Assembly (NCBI RefSeq): GCF_020447265.1
Contig: NZ_JAJADR010000013.1
Location: forward strand, 1-64,000
DNA: 64,000 bases
From: Hymenobacter lucidus
Lineage (GTDB): Bacteria > Bacteroidota > Bacteroidia > Cytophagales > Hymenobacteraceae
Direction of reading: 5' to 3'
Shown here: positions 37,628 to 46,467 of the stretch, one piece after another
How positions within the stretch are numbered: position 1 is the first letter of the stretch
Layout of the letters: each line of letters begins with the position of its first letter
Translations under genes and position numbers: made by a program
The notes under the pieces: model-generated
What the model was told of the DNA's origin: nothing
The model's database searches: none
Seen by the model: the letters and a program-made list of their open reading frames with translations, nothing else

Positions 37628-38554
37628 CTACCTGCAGGTCTGCACCAGCGCTGTTACGCTCAGTGTTGCCGTGGCGTCCGTGGTGTAGTTATCGTTGTTT
37701 ACGCACACGTACAAGCGCCGGATGCCAGCTTGTAGAGTAATGGGACGAGTTTCTTGGGGGGTGTTGGACGCTACGCGCAGGCAGTTCTTCACGTCTTTGA
37801 TGTAGCCTTTCGTGTCTAGAAACTGCTGCGCCGCGGTTTCGTCGGGGGTAATGTACCAGTGGCATTTGGTGCTCACGGTGGGCGGCGCATTGTTACCTTG
37901 TTTCGTGAGGGCCGTAGCAGCTGTAGTCAGCAGGGCGGGTGCGGACATGCCGCCCGTACCAACGACGCCGGCCAGAGCCAGGGCCGTAGACCACGACACC
38001 GGGGGCTGGCCTTCGTCGCGCACATCCAGCTTGTAGACGATGCCCATTGTGCCTTCGGGAATGTCCACGGTGAAGACTTTGCGGCTACTGTGCATGCAGT
38101 TACTGCAGTGAATTGAGGCGGTGCTCAGCGGCAACGCTTCCTGCATGAGAGACTTGCACTTGATTTCCCGGCCGTCGTCTCGCCAGCTGCGAAAGTCGGA
38201 TTGCTGCACGCCGTTGACGTACGTGCCCTTAAAACTAACCTGGCCGTTTTCATGCCAGCCGCAACACAGTCCCATGGGCTTGTCGGGGGCTTCGCTGGCC
38301 AGCTTGCCTTCCCACTGCTTTTTCCAGGACGGGTAGAAGTAGTCACGCACCGTGCCAATGGTTTTGCCGGCGGCATCGTGCCGGGCAATACGGGCGTAGG
38401 CCACCTCTTCCAGCGTTTCAGTGCGTTCCCAGTCCCGGTCGAAGTAGACCGTATCGGCGGGCGGCAGCGAAACCGCGGCGGGCTTGGGCCGCTGGGCCAG
38501 GGAGGGGATACATATAATAAGGAGTAGAAGCTGCAGAAAGTAAAGTTTTGCCAT
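37628..38554 (-). CDS. Exported protein with YwqK/MORN-like repeat
   Basis: A 308-residue protein starting MAKLYFLQLLLLIICIPSLA, a clear signal peptide; a longer start at 38608 was rejected. The first half contains MORN/YwqK-type repeats such as YARIARHDAAGKTIGTVRDY and GWHENGQVSFKGTYVNG. A Cys pair (HCSNCMHSS) and a C-terminal beta-rich part follow. Such repeats are common in Bacteroidota envelope proteins of unknown role. It lies opposite to its neighbours with no operon partner. Confidence 0.7.
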   Translation of the reverse strand: MAKLYFLQLLLLIICIPSLAQRPKPAAVSLPPADTVYFDRDWERTETLEEVAYARIARHDAAGKTIGTVRDYFYPSWKKQWEGKLASEAPDKPMGLCCGWHENGQVSFKGTYVNGVQQSDFRSWRDDGREIKCKSLMQEALPLSTASIHCSNCMHSSRKVFTVDIPEGTMGIVYKLDVRDEGQPPVSWSTALALAGVVGTGGMSAPALLTTAATALTKQGNNAPPTVSTKCHWYITPDETAAQQFLDTKGYIKDVKNCLRVASNTPQETRPITLQAGIRRLYVCVNNDNYTTDATATLSVTALVQTCR

Positions 38555-38689
38555 AGAGAGAAAGCCAGTAGAATAAACAGAGAGGCGGTTGGTAAATGTA
38601 CTAATCAAAGTGGTTTAAGAAGCGAGTCAGGATCTGACCGTGTATTTTGGTGACCTAATTCCACCTGTTGTTCCCTCTGACTGGCTCTC

Positions 38690-39370
38690 ATGCTGCACGC
38701 CATTACGCCACCCGCCAAGGACGATGTTTTCGTCACCAAGCTACTTGATAAGTTGAAAGTTGAATATGAACCCGAAATGGTACCCATCCGGCCGGAGCCT
38801 TACGCCAAGCCTCTAAACTGCTTTCCCAATGTTATGGAAAAGGTGAAGCGGGATGGCGGGCGAATTCATTATGGATGGGCCATCCACAAAACAACTATCC
38901 TATGCGAAGCAGAAAGGCATGCGGTCTGGGAAGATGAGCAGGAAAAGTTCGTAGACATCACCCCAACAGAAGTGCAGGCCGAATACACGCTGTTCGCTCC
39001 GGACAACGAAGGGTTTGAGTACACCGGCCAAGCCACGGACAATGTGCGAATCAACATCACCGGCAACCCCGTGGTGGACGATTTCATCCGAGTCAACGAA
39101 ACGCTCTCGAAGATACATGCCTACGGAACGCGGGAAGTCGACATGTATATGTCCCTGCCCGACGCTGCCCTAGAACTTCACCACTATTACCAGGCGTTGA
39201 AAAACGCTTTGCAAGAATTTATTTACATGGGGGGTACACCCAAGAAGCGTTGCCTTTGTCAAGGGCCAGACCGCTACAAAAACTGTCACGGCAAAAGCAT
39301 TGGTCCGCGCACCAAAGCCGACCTACGAAAACTCAAGGCTATTTTAGGTAAAGCGGGCCGGTCGGCATAG
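38690..39370 (+). CDS. Hypothetical protein with C-terminal SEC-C zinc motif
   Basis: A 226-residue soluble protein. The C-terminus carries CLCQGPDRYKNCHG, which fits the SEC-C pattern CxC...K-x-C-H, a small zinc-binding element found on SecA and on varied accessory and defence proteins. The larger N-terminal part is unassigned. A strong terminator follows and the next gene is a recombinase, so it may be cargo of a mobile segment. Confidence 0.7.
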   Translation: MLHAITPPAKDDVFVTKLLDKLKVEYEPEMVPIRPEPYAKPLNCFPNVMEKVKRDGGRIHYGWAIHKTTILCEAERHAVWEDEQEKFVDITPTEVQAEYTLFAPDNEGFEYTGQATDNVRINITGNPVVDDFIRVNETLSKIHAYGTREVDMYMSLPDAALELHHYYQALKNALQEFIYMGGTPKKRCLCQGPDRYKNCHGKSIGPRTKADLRKLKAILGKAGRSA

Positions 39371-39414
39371 GAGACGTTAGATAAGATATACCAAGCCTTA
39401 GATACCTAACTTGA

Positions 39415-39441
39415 AAGGCCGCTTTAGACAGCGGCCTTTTT
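39415..39441 (+). terminator. Intrinsic terminator before the second recombinase
   Basis: AAGGCCGC (39415-39422) pairs with GCGGCCTT across an 8-base loop, and the T-run continues to 39441. It lies 45 bases past the stop of the SEC-C protein gene. Confidence 0.82.
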
Positions 39442-39542
39442 CTTGAGGCAATAGGTATCGATTAGTAAGTTTTATCACTACCTATCCACTACCTTGCCGA
39501 CCCAACTCAAAATCGGGCAACGACACCTTATATATAGGCTGC

Positions 39543-40502
39543 ATGGAAAAAGTCAACGCGCTTACGGTAAATCCTGTCGGGCACGGGCTGTCACACCACA
39601 CCGGGGCGGCTGCTCGCTACGTTGAGGCAGGACTGACCGGTGCGCCCAATACGGCCCGGGCATACGGCGCCCACTTGAAGCGCTTCAGCGCTTGGTGCAT
39701 TGAGCAAGGCTATGAACCGCTGCCGGCGACGGTCGATGCGCTGGTCGGGTTTTGTACTCACTTGGCCGAAGCCGGCAAAAAGGTCGGCACCCTGGAGCAG
39801 CATTGCGCGGCCATCAGCAAAGCGCACGCGGTGCGTGGCGTTGACTCGCCCACAGACGACAGACAATTCAAGATTTTCATGGATGGCGTGCGCCGTGTGC
39901 ACGGCGTGCGGCAAAAGCAGGCGCCGGCATTTTCGCTGATACAGCTCAAACAGCTGGTGCGCAGTCTAGATGTGGAAACGGTGACTGGGCTGCGGGACCG
40001 GGCCATTCTGCTGCTCGGGTTCACGGGGGCGTTCCGCCGCTCCGAGCTGACGGCCCTCAATGTGCAGGACTTGCGCTTTACCGAAGAATGCCTGGTGGTA
40101 TCGCTGGGCAAGAGTAAAACCAACCAACTGGGCGACTACGAGGAAAAGGCCATTTTTTACTCTCCTGAATCAGCTGTGTGTCCTATTCGCTCCTTGAAAG
40201 CCTGGCTGGGTCAACTGGAACGCAGCGAAGGGCCGGTGTTCGTGATGTTGCGCAAGGGCAACCGGCTCACTAACAATCGCCTCTCGGACCAGACCATCAA
40301 TACCTTGGTTCAGCGATACTTGGGGCCTGGCTATACAGCGCACTCTCTGCGCGCCTCCTTTGTGACGGTGGCCAAGCTCAACGGGGCCGACGACAGCAAA
40401 ATCATGAATCAGACCAAGCACAAGACCAGTGCAATGATTCGCCGCTACACTCGCCTCGACAATGTGCAGCAGCACAATGCCGCTAAGGAATTGGGTTTAT
40501 GA
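39543..40502 (+). CDS. Tyrosine recombinase / integrase, second copy
   Basis: A 319-residue tyrosine recombinase paralogous to the one at 4053. The core-binding domain is at about 20-115 and the catalytic domain 135-319. Catalytic residues: GAFRRSEL, SKTNQ, TAHSLRASF, the SKxxT-like region TKHKTSAMI and the nucleophile RRYTRLD. Codons are GC-rich, unlike the AT-rich first copy. It lies immediately before the Argonaute operon and may mobilise that segment. Confidence 0.92.
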   Translation: MEKVNALTVNPVGHGLSHHTGAAARYVEAGLTGAPNTARAYGAHLKRFSAWCIEQGYEPLPATVDALVGFCTHLAEAGKKVGTLEQHCAAISKAHAVRGVDSPTDDRQFKIFMDGVRRVHGVRQKQAPAFSLIQLKQLVRSLDVETVTGLRDRAILLLGFTGAFRRSELTALNVQDLRFTEECLVVSLGKSKTNQLGDYEEKAIFYSPESAVCPIRSLKAWLGQLERSEGPVFVMLRKGNRLTNNRLSDQTINTLVQRYLGPGYTAHSLRASFVTVAKLNGADDSKIMNQTKHKTSAMIRRYTRLDNVQQHNAAKELGL

Positions 40503-40614
40503 AACTGATTTAGAAGTACTAATATTTATTATTTACCCCATATAGTTACTCCGCAAGTGAGTTTATTTTGAAATATCTATTGACTCCGCGCATAATCGTG
40601 AATGGGTTCCATTA

Positions 40615-42105
40615 CTAAATATAGAACCTGAAGGAAGTGGGTAGCTTCTTAATATTCTTTACGTTTAACTCCGCCATAATCCCACCTACTTGCCTTGAAA
40701 AAGATAATGTTACTGGGGCGCCTCCAGTGAAGCTGGAGGTATTCCAATTCATACGAGCTAGCGCTAAAATATCTTCAGCGGCCTTTTCAATATCAAGAGG
40801 TTCATTGCTTCTTATCTCGATTGGTCTCGGAATATGGGCCCCAGGATAAGTGCCTAACTCCCGAATAAATCCAGTGTTGAATAAGTAATAACTCGTATCG
40901 TTAACAACGCACAAGGTGCCGCGGTCCACAGGATAGTTACTATGCTTAACTAAGCAAAACGCAGTAGGTTGCAAATTGATAAGCTCCACAATCGGAATAC
41001 TACTGAACGCATTTCGAAATCCTTCTTCTTCTTGCTCGTCGAAAAAGGAAGTTTTGTGGAGCACTATCCGCTGAGGAGGTAGGCCTGTTCGGTAAGCATA
41101 CTCTTCAATAATTTTGACTCCTAGTTCGAAAGCCTGCTGACTTGATAGGTGTACCGTCTTACTCGCACGCGGATTATATTCCACATCACTACCGCGTAGC
41201 GCGAAACCCTCTCCGTCTGAAGAAAAGCCTTGTGCAATGCATGACTTTACAACCTGCTTGATGTTCGTGCGCAGATGGTGAAAAGTGATACCCACAAAAC
41301 ATGTCTCGATGTCATGAGCACGTAATCGCCAAGGTATTCCTCCTGCTTTATAATAAAGCGCCACAGAGCTATTCCAAGCCCGGGCGGCCGCATCTTGGTT
41401 ATCTGATAAATCTAGAAATATCTTATCTCTTCCGATTTGGATTGGTGTATTAACTAATATTGCTTTTGCTTTTAGGGCCCTTCGGAAATCCCTGTACAGT
41501 AAGTCTTCTTCGGTATCTTCTATTTGTTCATCAAAAAGAGAGAATTGAAAGCCCGGCTTATTGGCAGAAGCCATTTTTTTCAATTCTGATTTTTCGTCTT
41601 TCGTTAATTTGCGCTCCACGTGGTGACAAGCATCCACCAAATTTTCTGGAAGGCAACAAAATATGACGTTAGGACGTGTCGATTCCAGCGTCGTTAGCTT
41701 TTCTAAGCCCTTGTTGTATAAACCAAGAACTGTATCAAAACGCAAGCTGTCATCTTTAATAGCCAGTGCATCAGCCAGCTCATCAGCTGCTACTTCGTGT
41801 GTCCAGACAGTACTGGTGTTAAGAGTGGCCTGAAAAACCATCCCAAATCCTGGGTAATCAGGATACTGTTGGGTGTTCTTCATAGTCGTGGGAATGAGTC
41901 CTTGACACCGTTCGAGCCAAAAGGCAGCCTTTAAGTTCATTTCACGCGGCCCAACCAGGCCAACTCGCACCTCCTTCAACTGTGCTGCGCCGAAGCGCAC
42001 ATCAAATGGTCCTGCTTGTTTTAACCCCACTTTGGGGTCAGTGAAAGAGCCAATACCCCCAAACTCAAGCTCAGTGGGTTGAATTTCAATTAATTTGATG
42101 TCCAT
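40615..42105 (-). CDS. Short prokaryotic Argonaute (MID-PIWI), catalytically inactive
   Basis: A 496-residue short Argonaute with only MID and PIWI domains and no PAZ. The PIWI core begins near residue 268, and TCFVGITFHH (269-277) has Thr274 where active Argonautes have the first catalytic Asp of the DEDX set. It should therefore bind a guide but not cut. It lies four bases after the stop of the SIR2-APAZ gene, so both are one operon. Such pairs form guide-directed NAD-depleting defence complexes. Low GC relative to neighbours suggests transfer. Confidence 0.9.
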   Translation of the reverse strand: MDIKLIEIQPTELEFGGIGSFTDPKVGLKQAGPFDVRFGAAQLKEVRVGLVGPREMNLKAAFWLERCQGLIPTTMKNTQQYPDYPGFGMVFQATLNTSTVWTHEVAADELADALAIKDDSLRFDTVLGLYNKGLEKLTTLESTRPNVIFCCLPENLVDACHHVERKLTKDEKSELKKMASANKPGFQFSLFDEQIEDTEEDLLYRDFRRALKAKAILVNTPIQIGRDKIFLDLSDNQDAAARAWNSSVALYYKAGGIPWRLRAHDIETCFVGITFHHLRTNIKQVVKSCIAQGFSSDGEGFALRGSDVEYNPRASKTVHLSSQQAFELGVKIIEEYAYRTGLPPQRIVLHKTSFFDEQEEEGFRNAFSSIPIVELINLQPTAFCLVKHSNYPVDRGTLCVVNDTSYYLFNTGFIRELGTYPGAHIPRPIEIRSNEPLDIEKAAEDILALARMNWNTSSFTGGAPVTLSFSRQVGGIMAELNVKNIKKLPTSFRFYI

Positions 42106-42109
42106 TGCC

Positions 42110-44854
42110 TTATTCTTGATTGCTATCCCACTTTTTAGCCTCTTCAGTAAATCCTTCTCGTTGCTGGTCCGCTAGTCGTCCCACCTCTGGGTCAATGTCG
42201 ACATCATCGTCCTCATCATCTAACTCATCGAACTCGCCCTCTATGAGCGTTACATCGTTCCGGGAAGCACTGACATAATCAGCCGCAATCAAAATATTAT
42301 CGCCTAATCCATCAGTCGTGGAGGAATGTAGCACGAAGCTCTGGTGTGGCTCGACAGACAATGTGCGCAGCCAGAACACAAGGTCATTGAGCACACTTTG
42401 ATTATAGTCGTGCGACATTTTCTTTGTTGCTAGCCTACCAACCTTCGTGGAGTCCAGCAGGTCTTTGTATCCATTAAGCGTGAAAACGTACGTAGGCTCT
42501 ATGAATAGACACCACTGTTCGCCTATGCGGCGAACAGAATAATAGAATGCCTTGTGCTCCCAATAGCGAATGGTTTCCTTGTTGGCCGCGTAACGTGGAC
42601 GAGCAACTGTCCGCTTCGTCTTTTTGAAACGGGCCTTGTAGGCAATTACACGTGCTCCATCATCGCTTTTTGGAAAATAGGCCCGCTTTTTAATAACGTC
42701 TACAACTAATCCGCAGCGGAAGAAATGGCTCTTCAGGCTATCGTTGAGCAATCTTACAAACCGTTTTTCTCCCTCATTACTGCCCAGGTATTCATCTAAA
42801 GCTAAAGTAGAGATTGTTGAAATGTTTACTAGGTTGCGAAGCGTGTTATACTTTATTCGCAAATCAGTAAGTGTGAACACTTGCTTTTCAAAGAGCTCGA
42901 ACGGGGGAAAATAGAGTGTGGGGTATGTCTCATACATTTCCTTTCTAGAGGAATGCAAAGACTCCGCATAAGAAATGTATTCTGGCAGGTGCTGTATTTC
43001 CAGAATGTTTGACGTGTATTTGGTGGTGATGACTCTTAATGGTACGGCAGTCTGTGTAATGTCATCGACAGCTTCGGGGCGGCACTGCAGAATGACAGTG
43101 AAGTCGGTATTAGCCAAATTGGCTTCAAAGTCAACGTGCCCTGCATTCTGTCTAACTCGTTGGACCACGTCATAAAGGCCCGAGCCCCGTTTGTCCATAG
43201 CTCCTGCTCCATAAAACAAATCAGCTAGTACGGGATTGCGGTAGCCTTTTACGCCCCTCCGACCACGCCTGATTTCATCTATCATTACCTCATCCTCGAA
43301 GAATGGGCGTACTTCCTCCATTAAGCCACCAGGGTTAAAGATGCGAATCACGCCAGGCTTAATCTCAATAACATTTGCCTCTTGTACCTCATAATCACGA
43401 TGTACGAGCGAATTGACAATCACTTCCTTGAGTGCGATTGGATCGTAGGGTGTTACATCCGTTGACTCTTCGTTCTTGAGCCTAAATGGTCTATTGACCA
43501 GTGCTAAGGCTTCATCAATCTCTTTGAGTTGAATCCACAGATTCCCGCTAATTGTTCTTTCAATAAACTCATCCTCTATCGAATCATCCTTCAGCAATTT
43601 GCGCAACCATTTGGTTGGTCCTACAAATTTTATAATGATCTGTGCTTTGGGAACGACCTCTTGGGGCTTTTTCGCGAATAACAGCAACCCAGCGTAAGTA
43701 GCCAGTAGATTTCCCTCTTGATCTATCCGAACCAAGTTGAGATGAACCATCTGATTAGTGAGCCAGTCTGCATCAATAATATCAGGAATAGATATCTTTA
43801 ACCGCTCACAATACTTAACAATTCGCAACCGAAGAAGCGCAGTATCGAAAGTGTCTGCTTGGTACGCGATGGCACTTTTTAGGTCAAAACTGGTTACAGT
43901 GGGTTCAGGGCGATTGATTACTGGTAAAGATCGGTCGAAATTTACCTTTATTTTTTTCTCTCCTAAATGCTGCCAAATAACCTTGTCCAATAAGTGGTCA
44001 AAAGATTCAATTTCTATAAACTGAAAGTTGGTGCCAATTATACTACTTAGCGTCTTAACGTAATCGGTAGCATCTTCTGGCTTTTCCCCTTTACGAATAC
44101 ACCAGTATATTCCATTTTTGTAGTTATTCGCACGTTGAGCATTGCTTATCAGCAAATGCTCCATGATAGAGGCTTCTCCTCCGCGGTATCCAACTACCAC
44201 GAGAGGATGATCTTTCAGTAGCGGAACGAGCGTCTGCACTAAATCGTCATCCATGCGCTCAATTTCCTCTATTACATTTCGGTCAGAGTAGTTATTGACG
44301 TCTCCGTGGAGGAACACGGAGACAGGAAAAGGAGGTGTAGCAGATATTTTCACATATTCGGGAGCAGTCCGCACATAGTCAATCATTGCCGGCTGATTGA
44401 TTTCATTTCTTGCTTTCCCAATGCACTCATCAAAGTTTGTCGTAAGGACAGTATTTATCCGACTCAGGTGCATAAGTTCTGCCAACCTGAGGTAACCTAT
44501 ACTTACCCGCATGTCAGGATTCAGAATCTTAACCCAGAATTGTTTCCTAGCTGTTTGAGGTTGCAATAGGTTTTCAACTGCATAAGGAAACAGCTCGCCC
44601 ATGGATACATCCTCTTTAAACCAAGCCTGTGTATCGCGCAGCCACGGCAACCAATCGCTACGAGTGATTCGTGGGTCATCCGGATCTTTCCCATTTTGCC
44701 TCGCATATGCCCACTTTGAAGCCTTGCTAACGATGTCGCCAGCTAAAGGAATGCCTGAAGTGACAGAAGCGCCAGCCCCGAGTAGAAAGATTGGTTTTGG
44801 CGTGTTTTTTAGTAAGGTGGCTACTATGCCTGCGCTGTTAACATTTAGGTGCAT
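42110..44854 (-). CDS. SIR2 - RecG-like HATPase - APAZ protein, Argonaute partner
   Basis: A 914-residue protein. An N-terminal SIR2-like NADase (about 15-295) has GAGAS (26-30), TTNFD (138-142) and His183 in FLHGD. The middle (about 315-600) resembles RecG-C-terminal/HATPase_c_4 proteins with wHTH. It carries ALKEVIVNSLVHRDY (474-488), FNPGG (506-510) and KRGSGLYDVV (555-564). The C-terminal part (about 645-880) fits APAZ. An acidic tail (ELDDEDDDVDIDPE) follows. Known SIR2-APAZ proteins I recall are much shorter, so the middle ATPase-like domain is an addition. Together with the Argonaute it should sense invader nucleic acid and deplete NAD. Confidence 0.85.
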   Translation of the reverse strand: MHLNVNSAGIVATLLKNTPKPIFLLGAGASVTSGIPLAGDIVSKASKWAYARQNGKDPDDPRITRSDWLPWLRDTQAWFKEDVSMGELFPYAVENLLQPQTARKQFWVKILNPDMRVSIGYLRLAELMHLSRINTVLTTNFDECIGKARNEINQPAMIDYVRTAPEYVKISATPPFPVSVFLHGDVNNYSDRNVIEEIERMDDDLVQTLVPLLKDHPLVVVGYRGGEASIMEHLLISNAQRANNYKNGIYWCIRKGEKPEDATDYVKTLSSIIGTNFQFIEIESFDHLLDKVIWQHLGEKKIKVNFDRSLPVINRPEPTVTSFDLKSAIAYQADTFDTALLRLRIVKYCERLKISIPDIIDADWLTNQMVHLNLVRIDQEGNLLATYAGLLLFAKKPQEVVPKAQIIIKFVGPTKWLRKLLKDDSIEDEFIERTISGNLWIQLKEIDEALALVNRPFRLKNEESTDVTPYDPIALKEVIVNSLVHRDYEVQEANVIEIKPGVIRIFNPGGLMEEVRPFFEDEVMIDEIRRGRRGVKGYRNPVLADLFYGAGAMDKRGSGLYDVVQRVRQNAGHVDFEANLANTDFTVILQCRPEAVDDITQTAVPLRVITTKYTSNILEIQHLPEYISYAESLHSSRKEMYETYPTLYFPPFELFEKQVFTLTDLRIKYNTLRNLVNISTISTLALDEYLGSNEGEKRFVRLLNDSLKSHFFRCGLVVDVIKKRAYFPKSDDGARVIAYKARFKKTKRTVARPRYAANKETIRYWEHKAFYYSVRRIGEQWCLFIEPTYVFTLNGYKDLLDSTKVGRLATKKMSHDYNQSVLNDLVFWLRTLSVEPHQSFVLHSSTTDGLGDNILIAADYVSASRNDVTLIEGEFDELDDEDDDVDIDPEVGRLADQQREGFTEEAKKWDSNQE

Positions 44855-44932
44855 GAAGCTGATTTAAGTATGGACAGGAGGGCAGATGAAAACAGGAGAG
44901 GTTGGGTTGTGACACCTTGGTTGTATGCTAAG

Positions 44933-44940
44933 CAAATGTA
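44933..44940 (-). promoter_or_regulatory. -7 box of the SIR2-APAZ/Argonaute operon
   Basis: TACATTTG on the minus strand matches TAnnTTTG exactly and is 79 bases before the ATG at 44854. A -33 box is not apparent. The surrounding gap, 44855-45218, holds no other feature I can support. Confidence 0.45.
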
Positions 44941-45218
44941 GCTTCTTCCATCTCAGTATTGCCATCTTTTTTAGTGGAAATAGCTAATTATTTTGGCAAC
45001 CGTGTAAACCTCGCCTTTTTCTCTTTAGACTAGTGCTACGCTGGCCATAATGCACGGTTTAGCGGTTATACTCTGTCGCCATAATCGATAGGCCTGCGGC
45101 GGACACATTTGGCTACTATCCAGTGAAGGATGCTTCACATAGCACCCGTCATCCCGCAACTTGGTCGCGTCGCCTGCGTGGTACTATTCTGCTGATGGCA
45201 CTACTGTTTAGCCTTCAT

Positions 45219-45563
45219 AGAAGGTAGGGCAGCCCTCACGGAGCAGGAACGCGACATGATCAATGAGCGGACCCGCTGAGCACTGCAGGTGCTCAAGGCC
45301 CAAGGCAAGCAATTGGGTAGCCCAGCTAACCTGACGAAAGCGGCCCAGGCGCAAGGTCTGGTGGTTCGCCAGCAGACCTTGCGCGCACCCACGAGGCCAA
45401 CCGCCAGGCCACGGCCTTGATCCTGGCCCGGCGGGCGCAGGGGCAGGGGTATAATCAGATTGCGCAGGAACTGGATAGCCTAGGCTTTCGTACCCGCCGT
45501 GGCTGTCGCTTTACCCATAAGCAAGTTCAGAGGTTAGCCCATCGGGCAGCCGAGAAAGGATAG
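45219..45563 (+). pseudogene. Decayed serine recombinase (resolvase) C-terminus
   Basis: Translation gives a resolvase-type sequence interrupted by mutations. ALTEQERDMINERTR is followed by an in-frame TGA at 45277-45279, then QVLKAQGKQLGSPANLTKAA. A frameshift near 45387 moves to the frame encoding EANRQATALILARRAQGQGY and QIAQELDSLGFRTRRG to the stop at 45561. The catalytic N-terminus is missing. Small serine recombinases of this kind resolve plasmid dimers or belong to transposons. It is dead. Confidence 0.8.
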
Positions 45564-45667
45564 GTCTTAAAGCCTCACTTGTATTAAAAGTCATCACAGC
45601 CGGCCAGAGAAGGCCTTTTCTTTTACGAAGAAATATGACAAAGCGGAGCCGTTGAAACCTTTCCAAT

Positions 45668-45712
45668 CTGAAAGCACAAAGGCCTCACATTGTGAGGCCT
45701 TTGTGCTTTCAG
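45668..45712. terminator. Near-perfect 45-bp palindrome after the TIR gene
   Basis: The arms 45668-45689 and 45691-45712 are exact reverse complements (22 bp each, CTGAAAGCACAAAGGCCTCA start) around a single T. It is 36 bases past the TIR gene stop. It could serve as a bidirectional terminator, though the stem is unusually long and there is no clear T-run. Confidence 0.6.
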
Positions 45713-45747
45713 TAAATGTCAATGACTTTTACCCCGTTCTGCAATAG

Positions 45748-46467
45748 CTAAATGGCAACTAGTTCAGCCAGCTTGGCGGCGACTTCTGCCATCGTTTCCT
45801 CTTTCGTGTTCAGGCCACTTCGTGAGCCGAGCAAAGGACTGACATCACGAAGATCTTCATAGGTGGTGTTGTGTACGATAGGAATAAGCCGGTCAAGTGC
45901 CAAGAGTGCAGAAAGCTCTTTATCAGCGATACCCTCTCGTTTGAGGCGCGTTAGTAGCGCAGGGGTAACCAAAACGATACCGACTTTCGACATCGCTAGC
46001 CCTTTGTCTATTTCCCGCAGTAGGGTTGAACCTAAGTGAACATCTTTCTCACTGAACCAGACGGAGGCACCACACGAAACAAGTTGATCATGCAAGTCTT
46101 TAGCCGCATCTCTTCGATCGTCCCATGCATGACAAAGGAAGTAGTCCCGGCGATCAGGTACAGTTGTCGTTGATTGCTTTTCGACGTTTTCACGGATTGG
46201 GGTGAGTGTTGTCACTTCAGCAGGTGTGTAGAGAATAACCGAACTACCGCCCGACCCTGAACCACCTCGCGACCAGCGTGGCCTAACCGTTCTGGTAGAC
46301 CCACTTCCACTACGACTGCTCGAACCTGATGAAGGGTAAGAGGAAGGATATGATGGATATGACGGGCGCGAGTATGAACTGTAGCGAGAGCGACCACCAC
46401 ATGCCGGACATTCTGCTGCCCCGCTTGCTGTGCGATGTCCTCGTGATGGGGCTGTGCATTGTGCCAT
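45748..46467 (-). CDS. TIR-domain protein with Ser/Tyr-rich N-terminus
   Basis: A 239-residue protein. Residues about 107-239 form a TIR domain: DYFLCHAWDD (108-117), WFSEKDVHLGSTLL with the candidate catalytic Glu140, and the KVGIVLVTPALLTR core. It would be an NADase or signalling enzyme of the type used in bacterial immunity. The N-terminal 100 residues hold one CPACGG knuckle and a Ser/Tyr/Pro-rich low-complexity stretch (about 28-76). No partner gene lies next to it; it could act alone or with a remote sensor. Confidence 0.85.
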   Translation of the reverse strand: MAQCTAPSRGHRTASGAAECPACGGRSRYSSYSRPSYPSYPSSYPSSGSSSRSGSGSTRTVRPRWSRGGSGSGGSSVILYTPAEVTTLTPIRENVEKQSTTTVPDRRDYFLCHAWDDRRDAAKDLHDQLVSCGASVWFSEKDVHLGSTLLREIDKGLAMSKVGIVLVTPALLTRLKREGIADKELSALLALDRLIPIVHNTTYEDLRDVSPLLGSRSGLNTKEETMAEVAAKLAELVAI

